Positions 1 to 10,557 of a stretch of 64,000 nucleotides of DNA are shown piece after piece. The stretch lies in NCBI GenBank assembly GCA_026874595.1, contig CM049322.1:38117840-38181839 (forward strand), in the 5' to 3' direction. The position numbers were made by a program, and so were the translations under genes. Source of the stretch: Sipunculus nudus (lineage: Eukaryota; Annelida; Sipuncula; Golfingiida; Sipunculidae). The first letter of the stretch is position 1; each line of letters opens with the position of its first letter. The notes under the pieces are model-generated. The model was not told where the DNA came from and ran no database searches. It saw nothing but the letters and a program-made list of their open reading frames with translations.

Positions 1-2
1 CA

Positions 3-550
3 GTAGAAGCTGCTGATGACCATGACCTGGTAAAACGGTTAATCCTTAAAGGTTATGAGTTAGTTCCGGAACTTTACCGCCAGAAATTCAGAAATTGGGA
101 AAAGCGCAAAAAACAGACCTACGTCGAATTTGCTAGGACGAAAGAGCAGTTGTTTGATCGCTGGTGTAGTTCTAAAAATGTAATGAAAGATTTTGACAAT
201 TTGCGCCAGTTTTTAAAATTAACGCAAATGTTAAAACCAATCTGGAAGAGAAAAGTTCTGAAACACTTGACATTGCTGCTCAATTAGCTGATGAATATTC
301 TTTAACACACAAAATGTCCTGTTCTAGCAAATCAAACCAGTCATTCACAAACAAGAATGTAAATCAGTATGTTCAAAAGAAGTTTAAAGCGCAGTCACCC
401 AGTACTAGTAGTCCTGTTAGTTAAAAAGAGTCAAAGAAAATCTGTAATTACTGCGGAAAGGAAGGTCATCTAATATCTGACTGCTGGAAACTTGCAAATA
501 AACCAAAGAGTAAACCTTCTGGTTTTGTTTCAAAATCTATGCATAGCATA
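3..550 (+). pseudogene. gag: Gag remnant with CCHC zinc knuckle
   Basis: Frame 3 opens the window with a charged helical Gag-like stretch (about 3-225) containing KGYELVPELYRQKF and WEKRKKQTYVEFARTKEQLF. This resembles the capsid region of Gypsy-type elements. A small deletion or frame change near 220-228 moves the reading frame. It continues through an alanine/glutamate-rich piece (LDIAAQLADEYSLTHK) to a stop at about 421. A zinc knuckle follows: Cys at 443 and 452, His at 467 and Cys at 482, spaced C-X2-C-X4-H-X4-C, the nucleic-acid-binding module that packages element RNA. The N-terminus is outside the window. The remnant is broken by at least one frame change and two stops, and cannot make a full Gag. 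Confidence 0.8.
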
Positions 551-1050
551 TAGTACAAGAGCAAGGCTCTTTTCATGTTAATAAGGGGTACAACTCCTTT
601 ATTGACTCTAATAAAGAGTTTGATGCTACGGAGGCCAACGTGCCGTAGCTTGCGGTGTAAAAACCTCGTTTGATCCCTGCGAGGAATTTAAGAAGGCTAT
701 AGGTCCTTTCGAGACATCTGCGAGGAGTATCTTCTAAATAAGGCTAAGTCTTTTATGACTCTTGCGAGAGGGTTTCAAATGAGGCCAGGTCCTCTTATGA
801 CAAACCAGAAGTTTGTTTGTGCTGAGGAAAATTCCTCTGTTGACTTCCATGAGAAGTTTGATTGTAATAAGGCTGTAGTTTCCTTTAGTGATTCTGAAAA
901 GGGTTCATGACTGACACTGTTTGTGTCAGTTCTTTGTTTGCTGAAACTTAGGTAGTAGATTCCTCTCCTGGTTCTAAAATGAAGTTATTTGAGCCATTCA
1001 TACATGATGGTTTTGTATCACTTTCAAGTGATCTTTCAGATTCTTCCCCT

Positions 1051-1310
1051 ATTAGAATTTTGAGGGATATTGGTTAAGGCCAAACTCTCATGTTAGCAAA
1101 CACATTGCCATTTTCTAATAGGTCTTTTACTGGTGCACATGCACTTGTTAATGGTGTGTTTTTAGACAAGCACACTTCAGTTCCGCTTCACAGTATACAT
1201 TTAAAGTCAGATTTCTGGGAATATTACTGTGGGCATAAGAACTACTACCCTTTAAGGGAATTTAGTTGCTATTAAGCAATGATGTTGCAGGTGACAAAGT
1301 ACAGCATGTG
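1051..1310 (+). pseudogene. Retropepsin-like aspartic protease remnant
   Basis: A protease-sized segment sits between Gag and integrase. The active-site region reads ILRD-I-G followed by a stop (Asp codon at 1066, stop at 1075) where retropepsins have D-T/S-G-A. It is followed by QTLMLANTLPF and, near 1265-1300, by SNDVAGDKV, which fits the C-terminal LLGNDxAGxKV block of Gypsy proteases. The Thr-to-Ile change in the catalytic triad and the in-frame stop make it non-functional. The stretch 550-1050 between the zinc knuckle and the protease is low-identity linker with many stops. The protease call relies on position and two short motifs. Confidence 0.65.
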
Positions 1311-1599
1311 CCAATAGTGACGAAAAGCCGTCACTTGATCAGAACACTGATCCTGAAAGTCAGGTGATTCCTGGTTTATATCCTTCATGTGCTGTAACTA
1401 GATCTATGACCAAGAAAAACACACGAGGATAATGGTCCAGATAATAACACTCTGGGAGTAACTAGTGACTCGTCTAACGACTCGCCCGTACAGGATGCAG
1501 CATGTTCAAGGTCAGAACTTATCGCGGAACAGCATAAGGACCCTGATATTTAATGTTTGTTTCCCAGGGCAGTTTCTAAAGATGAACTGTCACACAACC

Positions 1600-2740
1600 C
1601 AGTTTGTTTATATGTTAAAAATGGAGTGCTTATGCGAAAATGGTGACCATCTGATGTATGGGCTGATGATGAGTGGGCCATCAAATATCAAATAGGAATG
1701 CTCAAAAGCTATCGCAATGAAATTCAAAGCATGGCACATGAGGCTCCTTTGTCTGGCCATTTAGGTATAAATCAAACTTATCAGAAAGTTAGTACACATT
1801 TCTATTGGCATAACCTCAGGACAAATGTTGTACAATATTGTAAATCATGCCATACATGCCAGATGGTAGGCAAGCCAAACCAGAATTCTCCCAAAGCACC
1901 ACTTTGGTCAATTCTTGCTTTTGAGGAACCATTTAGTAGGATTATTGTTGATTGTGTTGGACCACTGCCCAAAACAGAATCTGGACATGAATACTTGTTG
2001 ACAATTATGTGCGCATCTACCAGGTTCCCTAATGCCATTTTGAAAAATTAATACCAAAAGTATTGTCAAGGCTCTAAGTTCTTTAAAACTTTTGGATTAC
2101 CGAAATCCGTCCAGTCTGACCAAGGGTCTAATTTTATGTTTTGCTTTTCCAGCAAGTTATGCTTGAGCTAGGTATAAAAAAGTACAGCCCTTCGCCATAC
2201 TATACTGAAAGTCAGGGCGTCCTCGAGCGTTTTTACCAGACATTGAAAACATGATTAGGACTTATTGTTATGAAACACAGAGAGACTGGGATGAAGAAAT
2301 CCGCCTATTGCTGTTTGCTGTCAGAGAATCTTTTCGAGAGTCTTTGGGTTTCAGTCCCCTTTGAACTAGTTTTTGGACACTCAGTTCGCGGTCAATTTAA
2401 GCTGCTTAAAGAAACACTCTTGTGTGAAAATCCTGATTCTCTTAGTTTTTTTTGCAGTATGTCTCAGACTTTCGCACTTTACCAAACAATGCTTATGAGA
2501 CTGAAAAGTCTAATCTGAAATCTGCACAAAGTAAAATGAAAACAAATTGTGACAAGCACAGTGTAAGCAGGAGCTTTTAGCCTTGCCTAACTACCTTATC
2601 CTGGCAGACCTCTGCATGTTAGGTATTTTGGTCCTTACATTGCTGACAAGAAACTCAGTGATTTAAATTACATACTGTTAACACCAGATAGGCGTAAGAA
2701 AAAACAACTTGTCATGTTAACATGTTAAAACCATATGATA
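1600..2740 (+). pseudogene. Integrase remnant (HHCC, DDE core, GPY module)
   Basis: The frame from 1698 gives a His/Cys zinc-binding head (AHEAPLSGHLG, then YCKSCHTCQ), followed by the core fold starting PFSRIIVDCVGPLP. The three catalytic acidic residues can be placed: Asp codon 1950, Asp codon 2118 in QSDQGSNF, and Glu codon 2225 in QGVLERFYQT. The last two are 107 bases apart, about the usual 35 residues. A stop near 2049 and frame changes near 2050-2100 and 2140-2165 break the frame. After the core, RESFRESLGFSPFELVFGH is legible in frame, and VRYFGPYIAD near 2619 is a GPY/F module. Integrase inserts the cDNA copy into the host chromosome. Its place before reverse transcriptase is the odd feature of the element. 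Confidence 0.9.
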
Positions 2741-3750
2741 ACAGAAATAGCACATCAGATGTTGTACATAATGTTACTGCTGTTAATTGTGTAAAAACTG
2801 AAGCTGACCCAGTTAAAGTAGATACTGAGTGTAAGTGTGATGCATACATGCAGTGTGGAACAGTACCACTAAAAAACTCAGACGTGCTTAACGACCTGGG
2901 TGCCAAACTGTCACACCTTACCGCACAACAAAAACAAGACTTCAAGAACCTGCTGCGGAATTATGAACATTTGTTTAGTGATATTCCAACGCCAACTAAC
3001 ATATTGTGACATGACGTCGATGTTGGCGAGGCAAGGGCAGTCAAGCAGCATCCATTCAGACTGAATCCAGAAAAACAAAAATATCAACAAGAGGAAGTTC
3101 AATATTTTCTGGACAATGATTTTATTGAACCTGGAAACAGTAACTGGAGTTCACCATGTATTCTTCTGGCAAAACCTGGAGGAAGTTACCGTATGAGCAA
3201 AAATTATCGAAAACTGAACTCTGTCACCAAGACTGACACGTTCCCGATTCCGAGGATCGATGATTGTATTGAAAAAGTCGGAAGCTCTAGATATATCTTC
3301 AAGTTTGACTTGCTAAAAGGATTCTGGCAAGTTCCGGTGACGGAACGAGCAAAAGAAGTGTCCGTATTTGTGACGCCGCAAGGATTGTACCATTATAAAG
3401 TTATGCCGTTTGGCATGAAGAACTCGCCAGCTACGTTCCAGCGCTTCATCCATATGGTTGTGAAGGACATTCAGGGCTGCGACGCATGTATTGATGACCT
3501 CATCGTATACAGCGACACCTGGGAGAAACATCTGCAAATTCTTCGCGACCTCTTCGAAAGACTCAGCGAAGCATGTCTAATCATCAACTTGGTAAAATAT
3601 GAGTTTAGTCATGCACAAGTAACATTTTTGGGTCATATTGTAGGGCAGCGTCAAGTAATACTTGTTGATGCTAAAATAAGTGCTATTTCTGCATTTCCTA
3701 GACCAGAAAAAACGCAAATAATGCGTTTTCTTGGTATGGTTGTATACTAA
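2740..3750 (+). pseudogene. Reverse transcriptase remnant
   Basis: After a linker (2740-2995) and a stop at 3007, the fingers-palm region reads VKQHPFRLNPEKQ, IEPGNSNWSSPCILLAKPGGSYRM (about 3040-3195), then DTFPIPRIDDCIEKVGSS and the catalytic strand KFDLLKGFWQVPV. FGMKNSPATFQRF forms the next motif. The YxDD box is present as CIDD (Cys codon 3487, Asp codons 3493 and 3496), so the usual tyrosine is replaced. LIVYSDTWEKHLQIL and VTFLGHIVG follow. The frame ends at a stop at 3748. The residues are those of Ty3/Gypsy reverse transcriptases. The tyrosine-to-cysteine change could be a single-base decay mutation. A stop within RT and a second at the end show the copy is dead. Confidence 0.93.
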
Positions 3751-4203
3751 AGGAAGTTTTATCCAAATTATTCTGCTGTAGCTGAATTCTACAAAGTTCA
3801 CCAGTTTTGGCAGCTCCAGATTTTTCTTATCCTTTTAAGTTAGCTGTAGATGCTAGTGATGCTGCTGCTGGTGCTGTGTTGTTACGAGAAGGCAGTGATG
3901 GCATAGATCATCCAATTTGTTATTTTTCAACAAAGTTTAATGCAAACCAGAAAAAAAAACTATTATTGAAAAAGAATGTTTGGCTTTGATTTTGGTATAG
4001 CAACATTTTGGAGTTTATGTTACTTCATCAGTCAAGCCTATCATTGTCTTCAGTGATCACAATCTCCTCATGTTCATGAACATTTGAAGTGTAAAAAACA
4101 AAGATTGTTGAGATGGAGTTTGTTTTACAGGATTACAATCTTGAAATCAGACACATAAAAGGGAAAGACAATGTACTTGCTGATTGCTTATCGAGATGTT
4201 TAT
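3751..4203 (+). pseudogene. RNase H remnant
   Basis: Directly after the reverse transcriptase comes FKLAVDASDAAAGAVLLRE (first catalytic Asp, from about 3838) and PICYFSTKFNANQ. A run of A residues near 3950 has shifted the frame. IEKECLALIL is then readable in the next frame (catalytic Glu), followed by VKPIIVFSDHN (catalytic Asp) near 4040. The C-terminal RHIKGKDNVLADCLSR ends near 4197, just before a stop. The series matches the Ty3/Gypsy RNase H that removes the RNA strand during cDNA synthesis. It is the last coding domain before the LTR, which supports the integrase-first gene order. It is frameshifted and inactive. Confidence 0.88.
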
Positions 4204-4331
4204 GAAATGTTGTAAACGAGATGTTTATGTAATGTAGTAAATAAAATGATTTTTGAAATATTGTAACAATTTAGTGATTGTGATCGCAAAACGAAAGTTT
4301 TTTTTTTTAAGAAAACTTTCTTTTTTCTTAC

Positions 4332-4342
4332 AGGAAGGGGAG
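4332..4342 (+). other. Polypurine tract
   Basis: A purine run (aggaaggggag) lies immediately before the TGTTAC start of the LTR, the position of the primer for plus-strand DNA synthesis in LTR elements. The 140 bases between the RNase H stop and this tract contain A/T-rich sequence and no recognisable gene. Confidence 0.8.
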
Positions 4343-4602
4343 TGTTACAGGTGTCTCTTTTATTGTGTGCAGCAGTCTTGCATGTGTCTTTGTCCGTTGC
4401 CATGGGAGACGCGTTAGCCGGGCCGGCCCACGTGTGGAGTCTGAAGTGTAGAAACACAGCGCTCAGGCTAATCTGGGACTTTCTGGGCTGGTCGCGCTCT
4501 ATGAATGCGTGTCTTTTAATGTTCTTTGGGCGTGTGTATTATGCATTGTTGTTTTTTTTTATTGTTTGTGAAATAGAAAGTTCCCGGCTTGAGGTGAAAA
4601 GT

Positions 4603-4610
4603 TATAAATA
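4603..4610 (+). promoter_or_regulatory. LTR TATA box
   Basis: TATAAATA followed by a G run lies mid-LTR. The same motif is kept at the same place in the LTR copies at 28175, 52491, 56457 (minus strand) and, slightly changed, 58455. This is the expected core promoter of the element. Confidence 0.75.
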
Positions 4611-5035
4611 GGGGGTTGTGTTTAGAGCCGAGAGAGAGAAGAGAGAGAAATATTCGAGCAGACCCGGAAGAGTGTGAGTCAGTTTTGGACCTATCCCATA
4701 ATTGCAGTAGTGTCAGGGATTCAATTAACTCTATGCAGATTAAGTGCGGCCTGTCTCTAGTTTGCTTTCGGGATTATTACAAGAACTTCACTTTTGGATT
4801 ACAACAGATTGATTTTGTGATTGAATTGGACTATTATTCTCTGAGAAGATTTACGTGAACTGTTCATCTGGATTATATGTTTTAAAGGACTTGTTGTCGC
4901 TGTGACAGTGGTGGTATCCAGGTACTGTACACTTTATTTATTATACTGTGTAATTGCATTGATTTACTGTTATACTGTTGTTATACTGTGTAATTGTTTT
5001 GATTTAGTGTATTGTAATGTTAGGATTGTTTTAAG

Positions 5036-5041
5036 AATAAA
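5036..5041 (+). other. LTR polyadenylation signal
   Basis: AATAAA in a conserved TAAGAATAAATTATA context about 430 bp after the TATA box. It is also present at 28563, at 52859 and, on the minus strand, at 56090. It is mutated in the copy at 58212. This implies an unusually long R region. Confidence 0.7.
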
Positions 5042-5199
5042 TTATAATTATTTGTTGACAAAAAACCACTGACTTCTTTATTCATTCCCCTATACATTTC
5101 ACGCTTCTTAGTGTTACAGAATCTGATTTTTCTGATCTCCCAAAAAATAAATTATGCTCGTCACGACTACGTGATCTGTAGTTATTAGGTTCCGTAACA

Positions 5200-5469
5200 A
5201 TCTTAACCAGTATACCCTTTCCAAAATAGTTTCGCTATTTGATCATGTTGCTAGCAGGAGGAAAATCACGACATTCATTATCTAAGGCAGGTAACATGAC
5301 TCGCACACAAACACACACACATATATAAGGTATTATGTTTGCAGTATAAGTTAATTCTAAACCAGGTTTACATATAATTTTTTACATTTAGCTCATAAAT
5401 GGAACCAAAGTCTATATACATCTATTTATCAATATATTATTTGCAATATATAAATATTATTCTCTGAAT
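5200..5469. other. A/T-rich spacer, no gene seen
   Basis: Unique A/T-rich sequence with a short CA/TA microsatellite near 5303-5328. Nothing coding is recognised. Confidence 0.6.
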
Positions 5470-5580
5470 AGTGGTGGGGGGGTATTACATTGACCACCCC
5501 ACCCCACCCCCCTTGCCAAAACATGTGTGGGGGGATATATACCCCCACCCCTCACTTAATTGACGCCCCTGTATTTTTAT
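5470..5580. repeat. C/G-run repeat with ATTGACGCCCCTG end (partial copy)
   Basis: A G-run, a C-run, then GGGGGATATATACCCCCACCCC and ATTGACGCCCCTG. The last 60 bp match the 3' end of the repeat at 33405-33875. This looks like the truncated end of a dispersed element whose reverse-complement terminus would read CAGGGGCGTCAAT. Confidence 0.5.
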
Positions 5581-6048
5581 GGCAGTCAGCGATAATCATA
5601 TTAAGCACGTGCTGACCGAGAATCGAAGTCTCGCCATCAGAGGGGAAGTCTCGCCTTGCGGTCTGCTCCACGAGATCAGGGAATTGGTTTAAAGCTAGCT
5701 GTTCTTTCACAGAAGGCTTGTCATGTCTGTAAATATTCTTTGTACCTGCACGCAATATCCAGACAGGACAACCCTCTGATCGCTTTGGCTTATTTCTTCT
5801 GTATATTTTAATGCATTTTAGTCTCCTATGGTTTGTCATGTTATCTGGCTTTGTCTTTGTCTGTTGTTTAGTGAAAAAGGATACAATGCCCGCAGCGACA
5901 TGTCCCAGACTAATGATGGCTCTGCCGACAAGTTAAAATCAATCCATAACGTTAGAAGAGGCTGTATATTTCTCTCTCTCACTCTCTCTCTCTCTCTGGC
6001 TATTTTTTTTTACTCCAAATGTTTATGTATATATTTATTTTTATGTTT
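5581..6048. other. Unique spacer, no gene seen
   Basis: The minus strand is open over 5552-5839 (95 residues), but the translation resembles no family I know. The right end grades into TC-rich sequence. No feature can be supported. Confidence 0.4.
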
Positions 6049-6186
6049 CTTTCTCTCTCTGCTTGCCTTTATGCATTATTTTGTCCTTATGTGCGTGTTT
6101 CTGTCTCTCGGTCTGTCTGTCTCTCTCTCATTGCTTGCCTGCCTGCATTATTTTGTCTTAATATGTGTTTTTCTCTCTCACTCTCG

Positions 6187-6270
<84 letters not shown>

Positions 6271-9186
6271 GCCTGCCTGTCTGCATTATTTTGTCTTTAT
6301 GTGTGGGACTCTCTCTCAATCTCTCTCTCTCTTTCTCTCTTTCATTCCCTGTCTGCCTGCATCATTTCGACCTTATGTGTGTGTTTCTCTCTCGGTCTGT
6401 CTGTGTGTCTCTCCCTCGCTCATTGCCTGCCTGCCTGCCTGCATTATTTTGTCTTTATGTGTGTGTTTCTCTCTCGGTCTGTCTGTCTCTCTCTCTCATT
6501 GCCTGCCTGCATTATTTTGTCTTTATGTGTGTGTTTCTCTCTCTCTCGGTCTGTCTGTCTCTCCTCTCTCATTGCCTGCCTGCCTGCATTATTTTGTCCT
6601 TATGTATGTGTTTCTCTCTCGGTCTGTCTGTGTGTCTCTCCCTCGCCCATTGCCTGCCTGCCTGCATTATTTTGTATTTTGTCTTTATGTGTGTGTTTCT
6701 CTCTCGGTCTGTCTGTGTGTCTCTCCCTCGCTCATTGCCTGCCTGCCTGCATTATTTTGTCTTTATGTGTGTGTTTCTTTCTCGGTCTGTCTGTGTGTCT
6801 CTCCCTCGCTCATTGCCTGCCTGCCTGCAATATTTTGTCTTTATGTGTGTGTTTCTCTCTCGGTCTGTCTGTGTGTCTCTCCCTCTCTCATTGCCTGCCT
6901 GCCTGCAATATTTTGTCTTTATGTGTGTGTTTCTCTCTCGGTCTGTCTGTGTGTCTCTCCCTCGCTCATTGCCTGCCTGCCTGCATTATTTTGTCTTTAT
7001 GTGTGTGTTTCTCTCTCGGTCTGTATGTGTGTCTCTCCCTCGCTCATTGCCTGCCTGCCTGCAATATTTTGTCCTTATGTATGTGTTTCTCTCTCGGTCT
7101 GTCTGTCTGTTTCTCCGTCGCTCATTGCCTGCCTGCCTGCATTATTTTGTCTTTATGTGTGTGTTTCTCTCTCGGTCTGTCTGTGTGTCTCTCCCTCGCT
7201 CATTGCTTGCCTGCCTGCATTATTTTGTCTTTATGTGTGTGTTTCTCTCTCGGTCTGTCTGTGTGTCTCTCCCTCTCTCATTGCCTGCCTGCCTGCATTA
7301 TTTTGTCTTTGTGTGTGTGTTTCTCTCTCGGTCTGTCTGTGTGTCTCTCCCTCGCTCATTGCCTGCCTGCCTGCATTATTTGGTCCTTATGTATGTGTTT
7401 CTCTCTCGGTCTGTCTGTCTGTCTCTCCCTCGCTCATTGCCTGCCTGCCTGCATTATTTTGTCTTTATGTGTGTGTTTCTCTCTCGGTCTGTCTGTGTGT
7501 CTCTCCCTCGCTCATTGCCTGCCTGCCTGCATTATTTTGTCTATATGTGTGTGTTTCTCTCTCTGTCTGTCTGTGTGTCTCTCCCTCGCTAATAGCCTGC
7601 CTGCCTGCATTATTTTGTCTTTATGTGTGTGTTTCTCTCTCGGTCTGTCTGTGTGTCTCTCCCTCGCTCATTGCCTGCCTGCCTGCATTATTTTGTCTAT
7701 ATGTGTGTGTTTCTCTCTCTGTCTGTCTGTGTGTCTCTCCCTCGCTCATAGCCTGCCTGCCTGCATTATTTTGTCTTTATGTGTGTGTTTCTCTCTCGGT
7801 CTGTCTGTGTGTCTCTCCCTCGCTCATTGCCTGCCTGCCTGCAATATTTTGTCTATATGTGTGTGTTTCTCTCTCTGTCTGTCTGTGTGTCTCTCCCTCG
7901 CTCATTGCCTGCCTGCCTGCATCATTTTGTCTTTATGTGTGTGTTTCTCTCTCGGTCTGTCTGTGTGTTTCTCCCTCGCTCATTGCCTGCCTGCCTGCAT
8001 TATTTTGTCCTTATATATGTGTTTCTCTCTCGGTCTGTCTGTCTGTCTCTCCCTCGCTCATTGCCTGCCTGCCTGCAATATTTTGTCTTTATGTGTGTGT
8101 TTCTCTCTCGGTCTGTCTGTCTGTCTCTCCCTCTCTCATTGACTGTCTGCCTGCACAGAAGCGGATCCGGGGGGGGGGGGGGGGGGTCCAGGGGGTCCGG
8201 ACACCCACTTTTTTATCAGAAGCAACGTTTTTTAAGGGCTTCAGACAAAATTTTGCCGCCTGGACACCCCCCCCCCCCCTTTTTCCAGACCTGAGGACCT
8301 TTTTTTAGTGTTTCCATTTGTCCTCCTGGGTTGGACCCCCCCTTTTCCTAAATCCTAGATCCGCCCCTGCTGCATTATTTTGTCTTTATGTGTGTTTCTC
8401 TCTCGGTCTGTCTGTCTCTCTATCTCTCATTGCCTGCCTGCCTGCATTATTTTGTCTTTATGTGTGTGTTTCTCTCTCTCTCGGTCTGTCTGTCTGTCTC
8501 TCCCTCTCCATTGCCTGCCTGCCTGCATTATTTTGTCTTTATGTGTGTGCTTCTCTCTCGGTCTGTCTGTCTGTCTCTCATTGCCTGCCTGTCTGCATTA
8601 TTTTGTATTTATGTGTGTGTTTCTCTCTCGGTCTGCCTGTGTGTCTCTCCCTCTCTCATTGCCTGCCTGCCTGCATTATTTTGTCTTTATGTGTGTGTTT
8701 CTCTCTCGGTCTGTCTGTCTCCCTCGCTCATTGCCTGCCTGCATTATTTTGTCTTTATGTGTTTGTTTCTCTCTCTCTCTCTCGGTCTGTCTGTCTGTCT
8801 CTCCTCTCTCATTGCCTGCCTGCCTGCAATATTTTGTCTTTATGTGTGTGTTTCTCTCTCGGTCTGTCTGTCTGTCTCTCCGTCGCTCATTGCCTGCCTG
8901 CCTGCATTATTTTGTCTTTATGTGTGTGTTTCTCTCTCGGTTTGTCTGTGTGTCTCTCCCTCTCTCATTGCCTGCCTGCCTGCAATATCTTGTCTTTATG
9001 TGTGTGTTTCTCTCTCGGTCTGTCTGTGTGTCTCTCCCCCTCTCATTGCCTGCATGCCTGCATTATTTTGTCTTTATGTGTGTGTTTTTCTCTCTCTGTC
9101 TGTCTGTGTGTCTCTCCTCTTTTCATTGCCTGCCTGCCTGCATTATTTTGTCTTTATGTGTGTGTTTCTCTCTCTCTCGGTGTTTC
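6049..9186. repeat. 78-bp minisatellite array (CTCT/GTCT-rich)
   Basis: Roughly 35-38 copies of a 78-bp unit containing GCCTGCCTGCATTATTTTG, TCTTTATGTGTGTGTTTC and TCTCGGTCTGTCTGTG. Because 78 is a multiple of three, all three forward frames stay open for hundreds of residues, giving Leu/Ser/Cys/Val-rich 26-residue repeats. These are a by-product, not genes. Units between about 7530 and 7930 alternate between a TCTATATG and a TCTTTATG form, giving a 156-bp higher-order period. A pure (TC)n run lies inside at about 6209-6267. The array is split by an inserted element at 8156-8369. Confidence 0.95.
8156..8369. mobile_element. 214-bp inverted-repeat element inside the minisatellite
   Basis: The element starts CAGAAGCGGATCC and ends GATCCGCCCCTG, so its termini are imperfect inverted repeats of the form CAGRRGCGGATC. 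It is flanked by a direct CTGCA at 8151-8155 and 8370-8374, where the 78-bp unit normally has one copy. The inside holds long G and C runs and no reading frame. Termini of this type recall hAT-related MITEs, but hAT duplications are 8 bp, so the class is uncertain. Confidence 0.75.
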
Positions 9187-10549
9187 TCCATCTATATGCA
9201 AAGAAGGTCCTCGTAAAAAATCATCTAATCTGAACATAAACATTTAAAAATCATCCACCAAAGAAAACGTTGTGGCCTGTGATTCTTGGCGTTTCAAACC
9301 TGTAAACCTTTTGACAGATTTTGCGTTACCATACTATCATCATCGTAAACACCGGGAAAATAGACAGATTTTACGCTGGATGGGGCATCCCATATCGCTA
9401 TCAGTTTTATACTGCCCCGACGTTACGGTTGATCCAGATTCTCAGTGTTGGCGCTGTTGCGGATTTGACCCTATCACCGAGTAGGTCTACCTTTTATCAC
9501 AAATAACTGCGGCTACTACAGACAGATAAAATTTAAGAAAAGAGATATATCATTGTGATAAAGATAATCTCTTTGTTGTAGATTCAGACACCTCGGACGA
9601 CACAGGAATACAAGCCGGATGAGGGCAATAAATCGATAGGGCATAAATATTCTTTGGTTCGGTAACCAACTAAAATAATCATCAATCCTCCGATATTGGT
9701 GCGGCAAAATGGTCATTTCCGCTGATCAGAAGGGAATACAATAGTTACTTTCTTGGGAATTACGGAGAAACACCCCGGTTAGCGACATTTGTGAATTATT
9801 CAAGGATACACACAGAACGATATTGCAATCTGGCCGGGGATGGGAAACTTCGATTGGCATGAAAGAGGGTTTTTGTGAATGGCTTTTTTTACTGTGTGCT
9901 ATTGTTGCATTTCCTTCCTAAATTGCGTTCGGCTGAAGCAGAACTCAGTTACACCAGAGCATGACAATAACGAAAAATGGTACAGTGTTCTTGCGTCTAT
10001 CATCAGCGATAGGTGTACATTTCATGATTGTTTAACTCGAGTAAATCGAGGTTTTTGCGGAGATAATTTTCCTGAAAAAAGGGCGTTTGCTCAGATTTGT
10101 CCGCCTGCGCCAAAGGAAATACCGGTTCATTTGAACCACCCATCTTGACGAAACTCGTTTTGACGTGGAGCCATTTGACAAGAGCAGATGCCGATTTCAG
10201 ACAACTCAGCAGGAAACACAAACCCATCATCTAAGGTCAAGGGTGTTTTCTTCTTTGATCACAGTTAACTTACCCTATAATTGCGTTCTGAGTCTCTATT
10301 GATTGTCCAATTTGAGACGGGACTTCGGTATTCGCTGCGACACGCAGTAGAGGGCGCTTCATAACCAGAAACACCGACAGGAATGAAAGACAACATAACT
10401 TTTTGTTGATGACAAATAAAGAAGATGACACGGTAAGAAATTTTGCATTTTTTATTGATCATCACAAATTTCGGTGTATGTTTGTGAAAGGAATATGTCA
10501 AGAAGGAGACAAAGGTGGCATCGCAACGGCAACAAGATTTTACTGTGTT

Positions 10550-10557
<8 letters not shown>
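9187..10557. other. Unique sequence, no gene recognised
   Basis: Mixed-composition single-copy DNA. Short open frames such as 9272-9484 and 9879-10148 show no recognisable domain and no supporting context. No RNA gene was seen. Confidence 0.5.

Larger units (their letters stand above)
1..5199 (+). mobile_element. Decayed Gmr1-like Gypsy LTR retrotransposon (5' end outside window)
   Basis: A near-continuous series of retrotransposon remnants runs left to right: Gag with zinc knuckle, aspartic protease, integrase, reverse transcriptase, RNase H, a purine tract and an LTR. The reverse transcriptase and RNase H residues are of the Ty3/Gypsy kind, yet integrase lies upstream of reverse transcriptase, as in Ty1/Copia and in the Gmr1-like branch of Ty3/Gypsy. 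RNase H ends about 140 bp before the LTR, which leaves no room for a second integrase downstream. Stops and frameshifts occur in every domain, so the copy is inactive. The 5' LTR and primer binding site lie before base 1. Family assignment rests on domain order and motifs, not on a tree. Confidence 0.9.
4343..5199 (+). repeat. 3' LTR of the Gmr1-like element
   Basis: The 857-bp LTR begins TGTTACAGGTGTC and ends GGTTCCGTAACA, giving the inverted ends TGTTAC/GTAACA. It carries a TATA box and a polyadenylation signal and is closely similar to four other LTRs in the window (27859, 52152, 55935, 58212). The end was placed by alignment with those copies, whose boundaries are independently fixed by target duplications. 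It is preceded by the polypurine tract, confirming it as the 3' LTR. Confidence 0.92.

Noticed and set aside
5552-5839. 95-residue minus-strand frame, and a tRNA-like reading near 5610-5690 (GAGCAGACCGCAAGGCGAG, ACTTCGATTCTC)
   Set aside because: No recognised domain. The B-box match is weak and the A-box uncertain, so neither a gene nor a SINE can be claimed.
5828-8308. 826-residue open reading frame with Cys/Leu/Ser-rich 26-residue repeats
   Set aside because: It tracks a 78-bp minisatellite open in all three forward frames, is interrupted by a transposon insertion near its end, and has no domain or splice context.
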